64,000 bases of DNA from Vibrio sp. J1-1 (GCF_021728395.1 NZ_JAKKCM010000001.1:372001-436000), one strand, 5' to 3'; shown: positions 1 through 9,924, numbered from the stretch's first letter. Notes: generated by a model from the letters alone, not told the origin. Translations and numbers: made by a program.

Positions 1-2023
1 ACCAGTCTTCTAACTGAACGCTAAGTAGAGCTGAGTCACCCGCTGCAACATGCACTTGAAGCGCTTCGCTCAAGTACGAATCCATTGGAACGTACTGCGC
101 ATCGTGACCAATGCCTTCTGGCATATAACCATGCCAGCGAACGCTATCCAGAATACCTTGCTTACACTTCAAACGATCAGCAAACAGCTCTTCTAGTTGC
201 TCTTCATCTGGGTACAAACCGATTTCACGGCCCATCTTCAAGTCATCACAGTGCCAAAAACCGCGTAACGTTGGCATATCGTGCGTACATAGTGCCGCCA
301 TAGATTGCTCAGCGTAATGCTTCGGAGAAATGAAACCGCCGTCGTCTTTTGATGTTTCGAAGAAAAATACCTTGTATGAGTGCACACCAGCATCGCGAAG
401 AATATCCACGATTTCATCTGGCACTGTACCTAAGTCTTCACCAATAACTGAACATTGATGACGATGTGATTCAAGCGCTAAGATTGCTAGCATGTCTTCG
501 ACTGGGTAGTACAGGTAAGCCCCTTCCGTCGCCTTTTCACCTTTTGGAATCCACCACAGACGTAGTAAACCAAGTACATGGTCAATACGTAGTGAACCAC
601 AGTGCTTCATGTTGGCACGCAGTAGCTGGATGTAGGCATCGTAACCAGTAGCCTCAAGTACTTGTGGATTCAACGGAGGTAAACCCCAGTTTTGACCGAG
701 AGGCCCTAGTACATCTGGTGGCGCACCAATACTTGCGTCCAGAACTAAGTTGCCTTCGTCAGCCCAGGTTTCGCTGCCAGAATCTGCCACACCGACTGCA
801 AGATCACGGTACAGACCCACAGACATGCCTTTTTCTTCTGCAAGTGCTTGTGCTTCTTTGATTTGATCATCGGCGATCCACTGTAAGTACATATACAGGT
901 GGACGCGGTCTTTTTGATCTTTAATGTATTTCTGTGTCCCCGCTGACTCGAATGTACGGTACTTCTCAGGGAATACAGGCCAGCCCCACATATTTGCATC
1001 TTCTGCATGCAGATCAGCATGAAGTGCATCAAATGTAGCTTGGTGTAATAAGCTATCACCACCTTTCTCTACGAACTCTAAGAATGCGCGAGCACGATCG
1101 GTATTCTTATCTAAATGACGAGCTTTAAACTCGCTAAATAGAAGCGGCAACACACTCATCTTAAGCGCAGATACTTCTGTGTAATTTACCCAGTGAGAGT
1201 CTCGCGCTTTTTGCAGGCGTTGCTGGAATTCAGCACTACCAACTTGTTGCTGCGCTTCTGCACTCAGGGCGAATTCAGGTACTGATACCACATCAATGTA
1301 CATAATGTTCAACCAGCGGCGTGAAGATGGGCTGTACGGGCTCGCACCTTCCGGGTTAGCTGGGAACAGAGAGTGAATTGGGTTCAAGCCAATGAAGTCA
1401 CCGCCACGAGATGCGATGTCACTAACCAACTGTTTGAGATCGCCGAAGTCTCCGATACCCCAGTTGTGCTGAGTACGCAACGTGTAAAGCTGGATACTTG
1501 GACCCCAAAGCTTTTTGTGTTGAGCAAGCGCATCTTGTTTGTAGCACGCTTTTGGAGTGATGATCAGCGACATTTCGTAAGGCGTTTTACGACGCTTACG
1601 ATTGATGATCAGTTTGTGGTAACCCCATGCCAAATTCTTTGGCAATGCAAACACTAGAGGGCCACCCTCAGCACGTTCATCACGAACAATTTGAGACTGA
1701 AGATAGCCTTCAAGTACCTCTCCTTGTTCTGTTTCTAAACGCCAGCTGAATTCACTCTCACGAGCACTCGTACCTAGGTTTAGTTCCACTTCGACAGGCT
1801 CACCGTCGCGTAAAACAAGAACAGGGGCTAGTACGTCTTTCTTATGCTTCTTCTCAGCAGAAGCTAATAGTTTTTCATCGCTGCTAGTATCGTAGCCAAG
1901 TGAAGCGAGCAAACGGCGCAGAGTCTCATCAGACACTTTAGCCTCATCTCCCCATGCACTGACGTAACTGTCAGCCAATCTCGCCATTGCCGCGACTTTC
2001 TTTAATGCTGTTTGTTCTTTCAT
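1..2023 (-). CDS. malQ: 4-alpha-glucanotransferase (amylomaltase), 3' end outside window
   Basis: Amylomaltase transfers maltosyl and longer glucanyl units between maltodextrins in the cytoplasm, making chains long enough for maltodextrin phosphorylase. The frame is open from the ATG at 2023 to the window edge (674 codons), so the C-terminal few dozen residues are missing. It shows GH77 hallmarks: the nucleophile motif RIDHVLGLLRLWWIP (around 540-600) and the acid/base motif IGEDLGTVPDE (around 420-450), plus GIGDFGDL and ASPYSPSSRRWLN motifs in the N-terminal half. A good Shine-Dalgarno (GGAG, 8 bases upstream) supports this start. It follows malP on the same strand after about 115 bases, as in the classical malPQ operon, so MalT control is expected. 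Family assignment is secure; only the end is unseen. Confidence 0.96.
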   Translation of the reverse strand, partial: MKEQTALKKVAAMARLADSYVSAWGDEAKVSDETLRRLLASLGYDTSSDEKLLASAEKKHKKDVLAPVLVLRDGEPVEVELNLGTSARESEFSWRLETEQGEVLEGYLQSQIVRDERAEGGPLVFALPKNLAWGYHKLIINRKRRKTPYEMSLIITPKACYKQDALAQHKKLWGPSIQLYTLRTQHNWGIGDFGDLKQLVSDIASRGGDFIGLNPIHSLFPANPEGASPYSPSSRRWLNIMYIDVVSVPEFALSAEAQQQVGSAEFQQRLQKARDSHWVNYTEVSALKMSVLPLLFSEFKARHLDKNTDRARAFLEFVEKGGDSLLHQATFDALHADLHAEDANMWGWPVFPEKYRTFESAGTQKYIKDQKDRVHLYMYLQWIADDQIKEAQALAEEKGMSVGLYRDLAVGVADSGSETWADEGNLVLDASIGAPPDVLGPLGQNWGLPPLNPQVLEATGYDAYIQLLRANMKHCGSLRIDHVLGLLRLWWIPKGEKATEGAYLYYPVEDMLAILALESHRHQCSVIGEDLGTVPDEIVDILRDAGVHSYKVFFFETSKDDGGFISPKHYAEQSMAALCTHDMPTLRGFWHCDDLKMGREIGLYPDEEQLEELFADRLKCKQGILDSVRWHGYMPEGIGHDAQYVPMDSYLSEALQVHVAAGDSALLSVQLEDW

Positions 2024-2099
2024 CGCTTTCTCCGAAGGTAATGCAAACACCTTCCATGTAGGGTTTTATTTTTATCAATAACTTATATTTACAAATGAC

Positions 2100-2122
2100 C
2101 AAGGTAGCGCTGGGCTACCTTG
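2100..2122 (-). other. malP-malQ intercistronic hairpin
   Basis: A perfect 9-bp inverted repeat (CAAGGTAGC / GCTACCTTG, 5-base loop) lies in the 115-base gap between malP and malQ. No T-run follows on the minus strand, so it is more likely an mRNA-stabilising or processing hairpin than a terminator. Its role is inferred. Confidence 0.5.
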
Positions 2123-2138
2123 ATCTTTACTTATCTTA

Positions 2139-4592
2139 TTAACGGTGAACCGCTTCTAGTTTCCAGATGTTGTTCACATAGTCTCGAATTGAGCGGTCTG
2201 ACGTGAACTTACCAACAAGAGCTGTATTAAGGATGGCTTTCTTAGCCCAACCAGCTTGGTCTTTGTATTGCTCGCCCATATCTTCATGCGCTTTCACATA
2301 TGATGCGAAGTCTGCAAGACATAGGTATGGATCGCCGCCATCAAGTAAGCTGTCGTACGTTGCGCGCAATAGACCCGGTTGACCTGGTGTGAACTCTTCA
2401 CCAAGAAGTAGATCCATTGAAGCTTTTAGTAAATGGTCCGCATTGTAGTAATCAAATGGGTTGTAGCCTTGAGCTTTCAGCGCTTTCACCCCTTCAACAT
2501 CCAGACCAAAGATGTAGATGTTCTCGTCACCCACTTCTTCACGAATCTCAACGTTCGCACCATCCATTGTACCGATAGTCAGGGCACCGTTTAGCGCCAT
2601 CTTCATGTTACCAGTACCTGATGCTTCTTTACCTGCTAGCGAGATTTGTTGTGATACATCCGCCGCAGGAATGATGATTTCTGCCATGCTCACACGGTAG
2701 TCAGGGATGAACACTACTTTAAGCTTGTTACCGATACGAGGGTCGTTGTTGATCTTCTCTGCAATCTTGTTGATTGCGAAAATGATTTCTTTCGCTAGGT
2801 GGTAGCCCGGTGCTGCTTTCGCTGCGAAGAACACAACACGTGGTACACACTCAAAACCAGGCTCGTTAAGGATGCGATGGTAAAGCGACAATACATGCAG
2901 AAGATCTAGGTGTTGGCGCTTGTATTCGTGCAGACGCTTGATTTGAACATCGAAGATCGCATTAGTATCCAGCTCGATACCCATGTTATCTTTCACCCAG
3001 TTAGCTAGGCGTGCTTTGTTCTCTTTCTTCACTGCCATGAATTCTTTTTGGAATTTCTCGTCAGTTGCGTATTTAGCGATACCTTCTAGTAGCTCTAGCT
3101 TCGCTGGCCATTCGCTGCCAATCTTTTCAGTAATTAACGTCGACAGGCCTGGGTTACAGAACTTCAACCAACGACGCGGAGTGATACCGTTCGTCACGTT
3201 ATGTAGACGTGTTGGGTACAGCTCGTGGAACTCTGGGAACAGGTCTTTCTTAACCAATTCAGAGTGAAGTGCTGCTACACCGTTAACTGCGTATGAACCG
3301 ATTACGCTCAAGTTAGCCATACGAACCATGCGGTGGAAGCCGTCTTCGATGATCGACAGTTTCTGTTGTTTCGCAACGTCACCCGGCCATTTAGCACGAA
3401 CTTCCTGTAGGAAGCGATGGTTGATTTCGTAAATGATCTCCATGTGGCGTGGTAGCAGGTGCTGAATTAGCGACTCTGGCCATGTCTCTAGTGCTTCTGG
3501 AAGTAGCGTGTGGTTTGTATACGCGAAGGTATGCGAGCTGATTTCCCAAGCCGCTTCCCAAGTTAGACCTTTTTCGTCTACAAGGATGCGCATTAGTTCA
3601 GGGATAGCAATCGTTGGGTGCGTATCGTTAAGTTGAATCGTCTCTTGCTTCGGTAGATCCGCTAGCGAGTAACCTGCTGCTTCGTGACGACGCAAGATAT
3701 CGCGTACAGACGCAGCAGAGTGGAAGTACTGTTGCATTAGACGAAGTGTTTTACCTTTCTCGTGGTTGTCGTTCGGGTAAAGCACTTTAGTGATGTTACC
3801 AGCGTCGATAAGCGCGTGCTGAGCTTCGAAGTAATCACCGTTGTTAAAACTCGCTAGTGAGAATGGCGCAATCGCCTGACATTCCCAAAGACGTAGCGGG
3901 TAAACCGTATCTGATTCATAACCTACGATAGGCAGATCCCAAGGCATTGCTTTTACAGACATGCCAGGAACCCATTTGCGAACTTCTTTACCATCCACAT
4001 TGACCACTTCAACGTGACCGTAGAATCCGATTTCTTGTGCAAGCTCTGGGCGAGCAACTTCCCATGGGTAACCTTCAACACCACGCCATGCGTCTGGTGC
4101 TTCTTGTTGGCGACCATCTTTGAACGACTGTTTAAACAGACCGTATTCGTAGTGAAGGCCGTAACCAACTGTTGGGAATTCTTGAGCAGCACATGAATCC
4201 ATGAAACATGCAGCTAGACGACCAAGACCACCGTTACCTAGTGATGGGTCGCGCTCTTCTTCCAGAAGGTCAGTTAAGTTGTGACCAAGTTCAGCCATTG
4301 CTTCTGTTACTTGCTCGTACAGACCCATGCTGATTAAATTATTGCCCGTTAAACGGCCGATTAGAAATTCTAGTGAAAGGTAGTTAACGCTCTTCGCTTG
4401 TTGGATGCGAGGATCAGTTTCAGTAGCAAGTAAATCAAAAGTAGTGAACTCAGCGAGTGCTTGACCCATTGCTAGGTACCATGCGCGGCTGTCTGCGTTT
4501 TCAACAGTATGTGCGTAAGTCACTGACAAGTGTTTTTTAACGCTGTCTTGAAACGATTTTTTGTCAAATTTTTTTTGCTGTGTAGGTTTCAT
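2139..4592 (-). CDS. malP: maltodextrin (glycogen) phosphorylase
   Basis: This is a PLP-dependent GT35 phosphorylase of 817 residues, close to the 797 of E. coli MalP. It releases glucose-1-phosphate from the non-reducing end of maltodextrins in the cytoplasm. The PLP-lysine motif GTGNMKMALNGAL is present, with the lysine at about residue 664, and the glycine-rich DPSLGNGGLGRLAACFMDS segment lies near residue 120. The ATG at 4592 is used; the Shine-Dalgarno (GTGAGA) is weak. It is the first gene of malPQ and diverges from malT across a 571-base region holding CRP-like and MalT-like sites. A glycogen-dedicated GlgP is a possible alternative, but the malQ and malT neighbours argue for MalP. Confidence 0.95.
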   Translation of the reverse strand: MKPTQQKKFDKKSFQDSVKKHLSVTYAHTVENADSRAWYLAMGQALAEFTTFDLLATETDPRIQQAKSVNYLSLEFLIGRLTGNNLISMGLYEQVTEAMAELGHNLTDLLEEERDPSLGNGGLGRLAACFMDSCAAQEFPTVGYGLHYEYGLFKQSFKDGRQQEAPDAWRGVEGYPWEVARPELAQEIGFYGHVEVVNVDGKEVRKWVPGMSVKAMPWDLPIVGYESDTVYPLRLWECQAIAPFSLASFNNGDYFEAQHALIDAGNITKVLYPNDNHEKGKTLRLMQQYFHSAASVRDILRRHEAAGYSLADLPKQETIQLNDTHPTIAIPELMRILVDEKGLTWEAAWEISSHTFAYTNHTLLPEALETWPESLIQHLLPRHMEIIYEINHRFLQEVRAKWPGDVAKQQKLSIIEDGFHRMVRMANLSVIGSYAVNGVAALHSELVKKDLFPEFHELYPTRLHNVTNGITPRRWLKFCNPGLSTLITEKIGSEWPAKLELLEGIAKYATDEKFQKEFMAVKKENKARLANWVKDNMGIELDTNAIFDVQIKRLHEYKRQHLDLLHVLSLYHRILNEPGFECVPRVVFFAAKAAPGYHLAKEIIFAINKIAEKINNDPRIGNKLKVVFIPDYRVSMAEIIIPAADVSQQISLAGKEASGTGNMKMALNGALTIGTMDGANVEIREEVGDENIYIFGLDVEGVKALKAQGYNPFDYYNADHLLKASMDLLLGEEFTPGQPGLLRATYDSLLDGGDPYLCLADFASYVKAHEDMGEQYKDQAGWAKKAILNTALVGKFTSDRSIRDYVNNIWKLEAVHR

Positions 4593-4670
4593 TACGAAAT
4601 TCTCACGTCTTTTAGTAATTCATCTGCCATACATCGTGCATTTAGCGCTGTGAATAAACATCCTCCTAAT

Positions 4671-4716
4671 TCTCCTCCTTTGAAGGAGGAGGAATGAGGG
4701 CGTAGAGGGGGGTACC
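4671..4716. promoter_or_regulatory. candidate MalT boxes upstream of malP
   Basis: The purine-rich tract around TCCTCCTT-TG-AAGGAGGA (4673-4690) and GGAATGAGGGCG (4691-4702) contains several near matches in both orientations to the enterobacterial MalT box GGGGA(T/G)GAGG. It lies 80-125 bases upstream of the malP start. The resemblance is clear, but no single copy is perfect, so exact box positions are uncertain. The perfect inverted repeat could also act as an mRNA hairpin. Confidence 0.5.
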
Positions 4717-4769
4717 ACCTAGCAGTTAGTGATCTAAATCGCAACAAAGCTTAATCCGCTCCGCTTCTT

Positions 4770-4785
4770 AGTGATTCCGATCACA
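4770..4785. promoter_or_regulatory. crp site: candidate CRP site (malP side)
   Basis: AGTGATTCCGATCACA matches the CRP consensus TGTGA-N6-TCACA at 9 of 10 positions. It sits about 180 bases upstream of malP and 380 upstream of malT. CRP control of mal genes is established in enteric bacteria; here it is inferred from the site alone. Confidence 0.65.
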
Positions 4786-4952
4786 GGCGAACATGAGAAA
4801 TGGCTAAAATTCACCCATAATGTTTTTTAAGGCACTGACAATCTATGATGTGAATTTTGTCTTAGCGATCACATTATCCTTGTTCACAAAAGTAAAAATC
4901 ATTGAACTACCGTGCAAAAGACACTAGTACTTACCAAAAACCAGAACAAATA

Positions 4953-4968
4953 AGTGACCAAACTCACA
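4953..4968. promoter_or_regulatory. crp site: candidate CRP site upstream of malT
   Basis: AGTGACCAAACTCACA also matches TGTGA-N6-TCACA at 9 of 10 positions. It lies about 195 bases before the malT start, where a class I site for malT would be expected, since malT is CRP-activated in E. coli. The rest of the 4593-5163 intergenic region is AT-rich and holds no gene. Confidence 0.65.
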
Positions 4969-5163
4969 AATAAAGGGCGTAGTTGGTGCTATTCCCATCA
5001 TCTAGTGAGAATTAGGAAGTTGATCAAAGTAAGGTGTATTAGCGATATCGTAACATCCCACTCGACTTGTATTTTTTGTTTACTTTTTAAACAAACCAAG
5101 ATTTGGTGACGAAAACCGTTTTCAGATTTAGCTAGCTTACATTAATTAAGGACATAACGAATA

Positions 5164-7872
5164 ATGTGGATTCCATCTAAGCTCACTCGCCCAGGCCGGT
5201 TACATAACGCCATCGTGCGCCCACGAGTGCTGGACTTACTGCAACAAGCGCCTTATTACAAACTGGTTTTGTTTCGCTCACCTGCCGGTTACGGTAAAAC
5301 AACAATGGCTGCCCAGTGGCTGTCGGATAAGCCTAATGTTGGCTGGTATAGTATTGATGACAGCGATAATGACGGCTTCCGTTTTGTCAATTACCTATTG
5401 CAGGCATTAAACAAAGCAACAAACTTCAGTTGTTCTAATGCACAAAAACTGGCGGAAAAACGACAAATTTCCTCTTTACGCTCACTTTACAGTGAACTGT
5501 TTGCCGAAATGGCTGACTTTCATCAGGAATGTTATGTGGTACTCGATGACTATCACGTAATTACCAATGATGAGATTCATGAGTCGATGCGTTTCTTTTT
5601 AAAGCACATGCCGGATAACCTTACTGTGGTCGTTACAAGCCGTGCTACACCGCCTTTAGGCACTGCAAACCTACGAGTGCGTGACTTAATGATCGAAATC
5701 GGCAACGACATGTTAGCCTTCGATACGGAAGAAACGACCCGCTTCTTTAACCAGCGCATCGCTGACGGTATTGATGAAGACATGGCCAATAGCCTCAGAA
5801 CATATGTCGAAGGCTGGCCTTCTGCATTACAACTTATCGCTCTGCAGGCGCAGCATCAAAACCGTACCTTGGCGCAAACGGTGGAGTCTGTTTCTCAGTT
5901 CAATCATGCACATTTATGGGATTACTTGGTAGAAGAAGTATTTGATCTGCTCGATCATGAAACTCGCCAATTCCTGATGCAGGTTTCGGTTCTGGATCAT
6001 TTCAACGACGAGTTGGTATTCGCCTTAACTCAGCGCGAAGATGCGCTCGGGATGATCGAATCTCTGAATCGCTACGGCCTATTTATTTACCCTCTGGAGG
6101 GGGGGCATAACTGGTTCCGATTCCACAACTTGTTTGGGGAGTTTTTGTCTCATGAACGTCAGGCTCGCATTCCTCAGCAAGAAAAAGATCTACACCGCAA
6201 TGCCGCGTTAGCATGGTTGCAACAGAAATCGCCTCACCAAGCGATTCACCACGCTCAGAAATCTGACGACAAAGATTTAGTGGTTAAAATTCTCAACGAA
6301 TTTGGCTGGAAAATGTTTAACCAAGGCGAACTAAGCACCTTGGAAAATGCCATTCATCAACTTGACTCAGAATTGCTGTTTAGTCATCCAAAACTGACCA
6401 TGTTACGCGCATGGCTAGCTCAAAGTCAGCACCGTTATAATCAGGTTGGTCAGTTACTTGAAGAAGCAGAAACGGAGCACCAAAAACGCAATATTGAGCT
6501 GGATGTCCACTATCAAGGGCAGGCCAATGCGCTACTTGCTCAGGTCGCGATTAACAGTAACCAACCAGAAAAAGCACTAGAGTTAGCAGAACTCGCACTC
6601 AGTGAACTCGATCACACTATCTATCGCAGCCGAATCGTGGCGACCTCTGTTGTAGGTGAAGTCAACCACGTGCTTGGTATACTCGATCGTGCTTTGCCAA
6701 TGATGCAGCAAACAGAAAAACTGGCTCGCCAGTATCAGGTTTACCACCAAGCGTTATGGGCAATTTTACAGCAAAGTGAAATATTGATAGCTCAAGGTTA
6801 TGTTCAAGCCGCCTTTGAACTGCAAGATTCTGGTTTCCGTCTGATAGAAGAGCATCAGCTTCAACACGTGCCACTGCATGAATTTTTACTGCGTATTCGA
6901 GCACAAGTGCTTTGGTGCTGGAATCGCCTAGATGAAGCCGAAGACTGTGCTTATAAGGGATTACAGATCTTAGAAAATCATTCTCCAAGCAAGCACTTAC
7001 ATAGCTACTCAATGCTTGCACGTATCGCCATTGGTCGTGGAGAGCTAGACAAAGCAGGTAAGTTTATTGAGCATATTCAACACTTGATGAAACAATCGAC
7101 CTACCACGTAGACTGGACGGCGAATGCATCATTGTCCCTCATCCTATTTTGGCAAGCTCGCGGCAATACGGACGCAATACAAGAGTGGCTCAATAGTGCG
7201 GTTCGTCCAGAATCTGCCTGTAACCACTTTTGTCAACTGCAATGGCGTAATATTGCTCGTGCGCATATTAATCTCGGCCAATATGACGAAGCTCGCCAAG
7301 CGTTGAATTTCCTACAAAGCGAAGCGTATCGCAGTAACTTAGTCACTGACACGAACCGAAACTTGATTGTCGAAGCGGTGTTAGCAGCGCGTCAGAAAGA
7401 TGAAGATAAAGCGAAAACCTTACTTAAAGAAGCATTAGTGATGACCAACCAGACAGGTATGGTTGGAAACTTCTTGATTGATGGCGCAACCATTGGTGGT
7501 TTGTTAGAGAAGCTCAGCCTGCGCCATGAATTGGGAGATTTAGAACGTCACCGAGCACAGCAACTGATGAAAGACATTTCATCAAATCAGCGCAGCCGCT
7601 CCATTCACTTCGATGAAGAGTTCATCGAGAACTTGGTGAACCATCCGAACGTGCCAGAGTTAGTGCGTACTAGCCCGCTAACTCAGCGTGAGTGGCAGGT
7701 GCTTGGATTGATTTACTCTGGATTTAGTAATGAACAAATTGCTCAGGAGCTCGATGTCGCTGGGACAACCATTAAAACCCATATTCGAAATCTGTATCAG
7801 AAGCTGAACATAGCGAACCGTAAGGAAGCGATTATCACGGCAGAAAATCTACTGCAATTGATGGGTTACTAG
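5164..7872 (+). CDS. malT: MalT, ATP-dependent activator of the maltose regulon
   Basis: MalT is a STAND-family ATPase that binds maltotriose and ATP and then activates mal promoters by binding MalT boxes. At 902 residues it matches the E. coli protein (901). The Walker A motif AGYGKTT is at residues 41-47, followed by the STAND Walker B (VVLDDYH). A long helical superhelix sensor region occupies about 400-800, and a LuxR-type HTH ([20 protein letters not shown] onward) lies at about 838-895. The gene stands alone, diverges from malPQ and has its own terminator. An AAGGA sequence precedes the ATG. Target boxes are visible elsewhere in the window (15524-15543, 24868-24877). Confidence 0.97.
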   Translation: MWIPSKLTRPGRLHNAIVRPRVLDLLQQAPYYKLVLFRSPAGYGKTTMAAQWLSDKPNVGWYSIDDSDNDGFRFVNYLLQALNKATNFSCSNAQKLAEKRQISSLRSLYSELFAEMADFHQECYVVLDDYHVITNDEIHESMRFFLKHMPDNLTVVVTSRATPPLGTANLRVRDLMIEIGNDMLAFDTEETTRFFNQRIADGIDEDMANSLRTYVEGWPSALQLIALQAQHQNRTLAQTVESVSQFNHAHLWDYLVEEVFDLLDHETRQFLMQVSVLDHFNDELVFALTQREDALGMIESLNRYGLFIYPLEGGHNWFRFHNLFGEFLSHERQARIPQQEKDLHRNAALAWLQQKSPHQAIHHAQKSDDKDLVVKILNEFGWKMFNQGELSTLENAIHQLDSELLFSHPKLTMLRAWLAQSQHRYNQVGQLLEEAETEHQKRNIELDVHYQGQANALLAQVAINSNQPEKALELAELALSELDHTIYRSRIVATSVVGEVNHVLGILDRALPMMQQTEKLARQYQVYHQALWAILQQSEILIAQGYVQAAFELQDSGFRLIEEHQLQHVPLHEFLLRIRAQVLWCWNRLDEAEDCAYKGLQILENHSPSKHLHSYSMLARIAIGRGELDKAGKFIEHIQHLMKQSTYHVDWTANASLSLILFWQARGNTDAIQEWLNSAVRPESACNHFCQLQWRNIARAHINLGQYDEARQALNFLQSEAYRSNLVTDTNRNLIVEAVLAARQKDEDKAKTLLKEALVMTNQTGMVGNFLIDGATIGGLLEKLSLRHELGDLERHRAQQLMKDISSNQRSRSIHFDEEFIENLVNHPNVPELVRTSPLTQREWQVLGLIYSGFSNEQIAQELDVAGTTIKTHIRNLYQKLNIANRKEAIITAENLLQLMGY

Positions 7873-7902
7873 AAGAGTTAATCCACTCAAAAACTTAAAA
7901 TT

Positions 7903-7933
7903 AAGGGTTGGCGTAAAAGCGTCAGCCCTTTTT
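7903..7933 (+). terminator. rho-independent terminator of malT
   Basis: AAGGGTTGGCG pairs with CGTCAGCCCTT around a 6-base loop and is followed by a T-run, 30 bases after the malT stop. Confidence 0.85.
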
Positions 7934-8004
7934 ATTTAGCTTATCCCTTCAGAAATTCACTAAATAACCTGAGCTCTGGTTAAGTAAAAACCTTTTATTC
8001 AGAC

Positions 8005-8114
8005 AAAAAAATAGCCAATCGCAATAATCGCGATTGGCTGATATTTAACGTGAACAATCTGTATTCACTAACAACGTCAGTTGGCTAGGTGACCCTCGGC
8101 TTAAGAAGGGTCGC
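8005..8114 (-). ncRNA. qrr: Qrr quorum-regulatory small RNA
   Basis: Read on the minus strand, this is a canonical Vibrio Qrr sRNA of about 110 nt. It has a 5' hairpin (ACCCT...AGGGT), then the near-invariant Qrr core GGGTCACCTAGCCAACTGAC followed by GTTGTTAGTGAA. It ends with a terminator hairpin AGCCAATCGC / GCGATTGGCT and a run of seven T. Qrr RNAs work with Hfq. At low cell density they repress the LuxR/HapR master regulator mRNA and activate AphA synthesis by base pairing through this core. A sigma-54 promoter and two LuxO sites lie immediately upstream. The 5' end is placed 12 bases below the -12 element and may be off by one or two bases. Which Qrr number this is cannot be said from the sequence alone. 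Confidence 0.96.
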
Positions 8115-8123
8115 GACGTATTA

Positions 8124-8139
8124 TGCATAAAGCATGCCA
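8124..8139 (-). promoter_or_regulatory. sigma-54 promoter of qrr
   Basis: On the minus strand, TGGCATGCTTTATGCA matches the sigma-54 consensus TGGCAYR-N4-TTGCW at all but one position. It has the right GG-N10-GC spacing and sits about 12 bases before the expected start of the Qrr RNA. Confidence 0.9.
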
Positions 8140-8220
8140 AAATTAAAAGGATTATTTTGGGCTCAATATCCCATATGAAAGCGATCTAAAACATTATCTG
8201 TAGCAAAACGAAAAGCATCA

Positions 8221-8246
8221 TTGCATTTGGCAAATGCAATTTGCAA
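8221..8246 (-). promoter_or_regulatory. two LuxO-binding sites upstream of qrr
   Basis: Two adjacent 13-bp sites, TTGCATTTGGCAA (8221-8233) and ATGCAATTTGCAA (8234-8246), each match the LuxO consensus TTGCA-W3-TGCAA with one mismatch. They lie 107-132 bases upstream of the predicted qrr start, the usual enhancer position for phospho-LuxO. The remaining 8247-8427 holds no gene. Confidence 0.88.
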
Positions 8247-8427
8247 AAATCACACTCCAACCACAATTATTGAGTAATATCTCAATACCTAGAGAAAACA
8301 CCCAATCTTTGAACAATAATCAACCGGTTAGAAAGGAACTTATCTCGTAATAACAATACTATTTCATACTTTTTTACCGGTAATGTTTGTATACTCTGCT
8401 CCATCATCAGAAATCAACAGTACAACA

Positions 8428-9345
8428 ATGAACTATCTAATTACTTTCTTTAAAGGGATGGCAATGGGTGCAGCCGATGTGGTTCCCGGCGTCTCTGGCG
8501 GTACTATCGCTTTTATTACAGGCATTTACGACACACTGCTAGAGAGCATTCGACGCATCAATCCAAGGCTTTTATCCATCTGGAAAAGAGAAGGAGCGAC
8601 AGCGGCGTTTAACCATATCAATGGTTTTTTCCTTATCGCGCTGTTTTCCGGTATTTGCGTTAGCATTGCAACCCTCGCAAAACTGATCACTTGGCTTCTG
8701 AATACGCACCCTATTCCAATTTGGTCATTCTTTTTTGGGCTGATTTTGGTTTCGGTTTACCACATAGTTCGTCAGGTAGAAAAACGCGACGCGATTCGCT
8801 TCATTACCTTATTGGTTGGCGTTGCATTCGCTTACAGCATTACTGTGCTTAAACCACTGCATATGGAACCGACAATGGTGAATACGCTGATAGCTGGCTC
8901 TATCGCTATTTGTGCCATGATTCTGCCGGGCATTTCAGGCAGCTTCATTTTACTGCTCATTGGCATGTACACTCCTGTACTAGCGGCAGTAAAAGGCTTC
9001 CAAGTAGACATCTTGGCGCTATTTTTAACAGGTTGTGTTATCGGCCTACTGACGTTCTCACATTTACTTTCTTGGTTATTGCGCCACTTTAGAGACGCAA
9101 CATTGATGTGCCTAACCGGGCTGATGATTGGCACATTGCCTAAAATCTGGCCATGGAAAGAAACATTAACCTGGCGCACAAACTCAAAAGGTGAACAAGT
9201 TCCGTTACTTCAGCACAACTTGACTCCGTTTGAATACGAACACATTACTTCTCAGCCGTCACAGCTGGTTATCGCCATTGTCATGATGCTGGCCGCGATA
9301 GCGCTGGTACTTAGCTTGGAAAAGTTCGCAGATTCAAGTAAATAA
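8428..9345 (+). CDS. popT: DUF368 membrane protein, undecaprenyl-phosphate translocase (PopT type)
   Basis: This is a polytopic inner-membrane protein of 305 residues with the two diagnostic DUF368 motifs VVPGVSGGTIAF (about residues 14-25) and LPGISGSFILL (about 167-177), an internally repeated architecture. A V. cholerae DUF368 protein has been shown to flip the carrier lipid undecaprenyl phosphate back to the cytoplasmic face and to matter for growth at alkaline pH; the role here is inferred from family. I chose the ATG at 8428 because the upstream ATG at 8383 overlaps a -10-like TATACT and adds residues not typical of the family. Neither start has a strong Shine-Dalgarno. The gene is monocistronic with its own terminator. 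Confidence 0.88.
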   Translation: MNYLITFFKGMAMGAADVVPGVSGGTIAFITGIYDTLLESIRRINPRLLSIWKREGATAAFNHINGFFLIALFSGICVSIATLAKLITWLLNTHPIPIWSFFFGLILVSVYHIVRQVEKRDAIRFITLLVGVAFAYSITVLKPLHMEPTMVNTLIAGSIAICAMILPGISGSFILLLIGMYTPVLAAVKGFQVDILALFLTGCVIGLLTFSHLLSWLLRHFRDATLMCLTGLMIGTLPKIWPWKETLTWRTNSKGEQVPLLQHNLTPFEYEHITSQPSQLVIAIVMMLAAIALVLSLEKFADSSK

Positions 9346-9361
9346 ATGTCTTAATTTCATT

Positions 9362-9386
9362 ACGGAGCCGATGGCTCCGTTTTTTT
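9362..9386 (+). terminator. terminator of the DUF368 gene
   Basis: ACGGAGCC-GAT-GGCTCCGT stem-loop followed by seven T, 16 bases after the stop codon. Confidence 0.92.
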
Positions 9387-9489
9387 CTAATCTACTAAGG
9401 TAAATACATTTTCTCGGAACTTGTCTCGTTGAGCATCGCCCAGGTATGCTACGATGCAGTTCTTATTAAGTCATAACTGCTGAACCTTA

Positions 9490-9915
9490 ATGAAACTGTT
9501 GAATATCACTGGTGTCGCTGTGGCACTGGTTGCGGGCTTTTACACCCCGACTCTACTAAAAAGTTTGTCGACTTCCTCCGAGCTCAAACCGCTTGATGAA
9601 TATTGCTTTCTATCTACGGCGGCTTGCGTACAACAAAACGTCTCCATGACACTCAATGTCGATAACACTCAGCCCTTAGTCCCTGCTCTGCTCACTGTAG
9701 AATGGTCTGACAGCGAAGCGGAACAACTCGTACTGAGCTTATCAGGACGTGAAATGGAAATGGGTGAACCTAAGTTTTTATTAAACAAAGTGTCTCCAGG
9801 TAAATACATGGGTGAAGTGGTCTTGCCGGTCTGTACTCAAGAGTCAATGACTTGGTTGGGAGAGCTCACCGACGGACAAGACACGATTTATCCCGCCATC
9901 AAAATGCATAGATAA
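9490..9915 (+). CDS. small exported or membrane-anchored protein beside SCO1
   Basis: This 141-residue protein is not recognised. It has a hydrophobic N-terminus (about residues 5-26) that would serve as a signal anchor or signal peptide, then a soluble region with three cysteines (two at positions 39 and 46, one near 114), fitting a periplasmic disulphide-containing domain. It ends 9 bases before the SCO1/SenC gene on the same strand, so the two are probably cotranscribed. A supporting role in copper delivery or cytochrome oxidase assembly is a guess from context only. Confidence 0.8.
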   Translation: MKLLNITGVAVALVAGFYTPTLLKSLSTSSELKPLDEYCFLSTAACVQQNVSMTLNVDNTQPLVPALLTVEWSDSEAEQLVLSLSGREMEMGEPKFLLNKVSPGKYMGEVVLPVCTQESMTWLGELTDGQDTIYPAIKMHR

Positions 9916-9924
9916 GGAATCAAT

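Noticed and set aside
745-1062. Antisense-frame ORF within malQ
   Set aside because: Lies in another frame of a secure gene; composition is a frame shadow.
6662-7021. 119-codon ORF antisense to malT
   Set aside because: Shadow of malT coding sequence.
8383-8427. Upstream ATG of the DUF368 gene
   Set aside because: Overlaps a -10-like TATACT and adds 15 residues not typical of the family.
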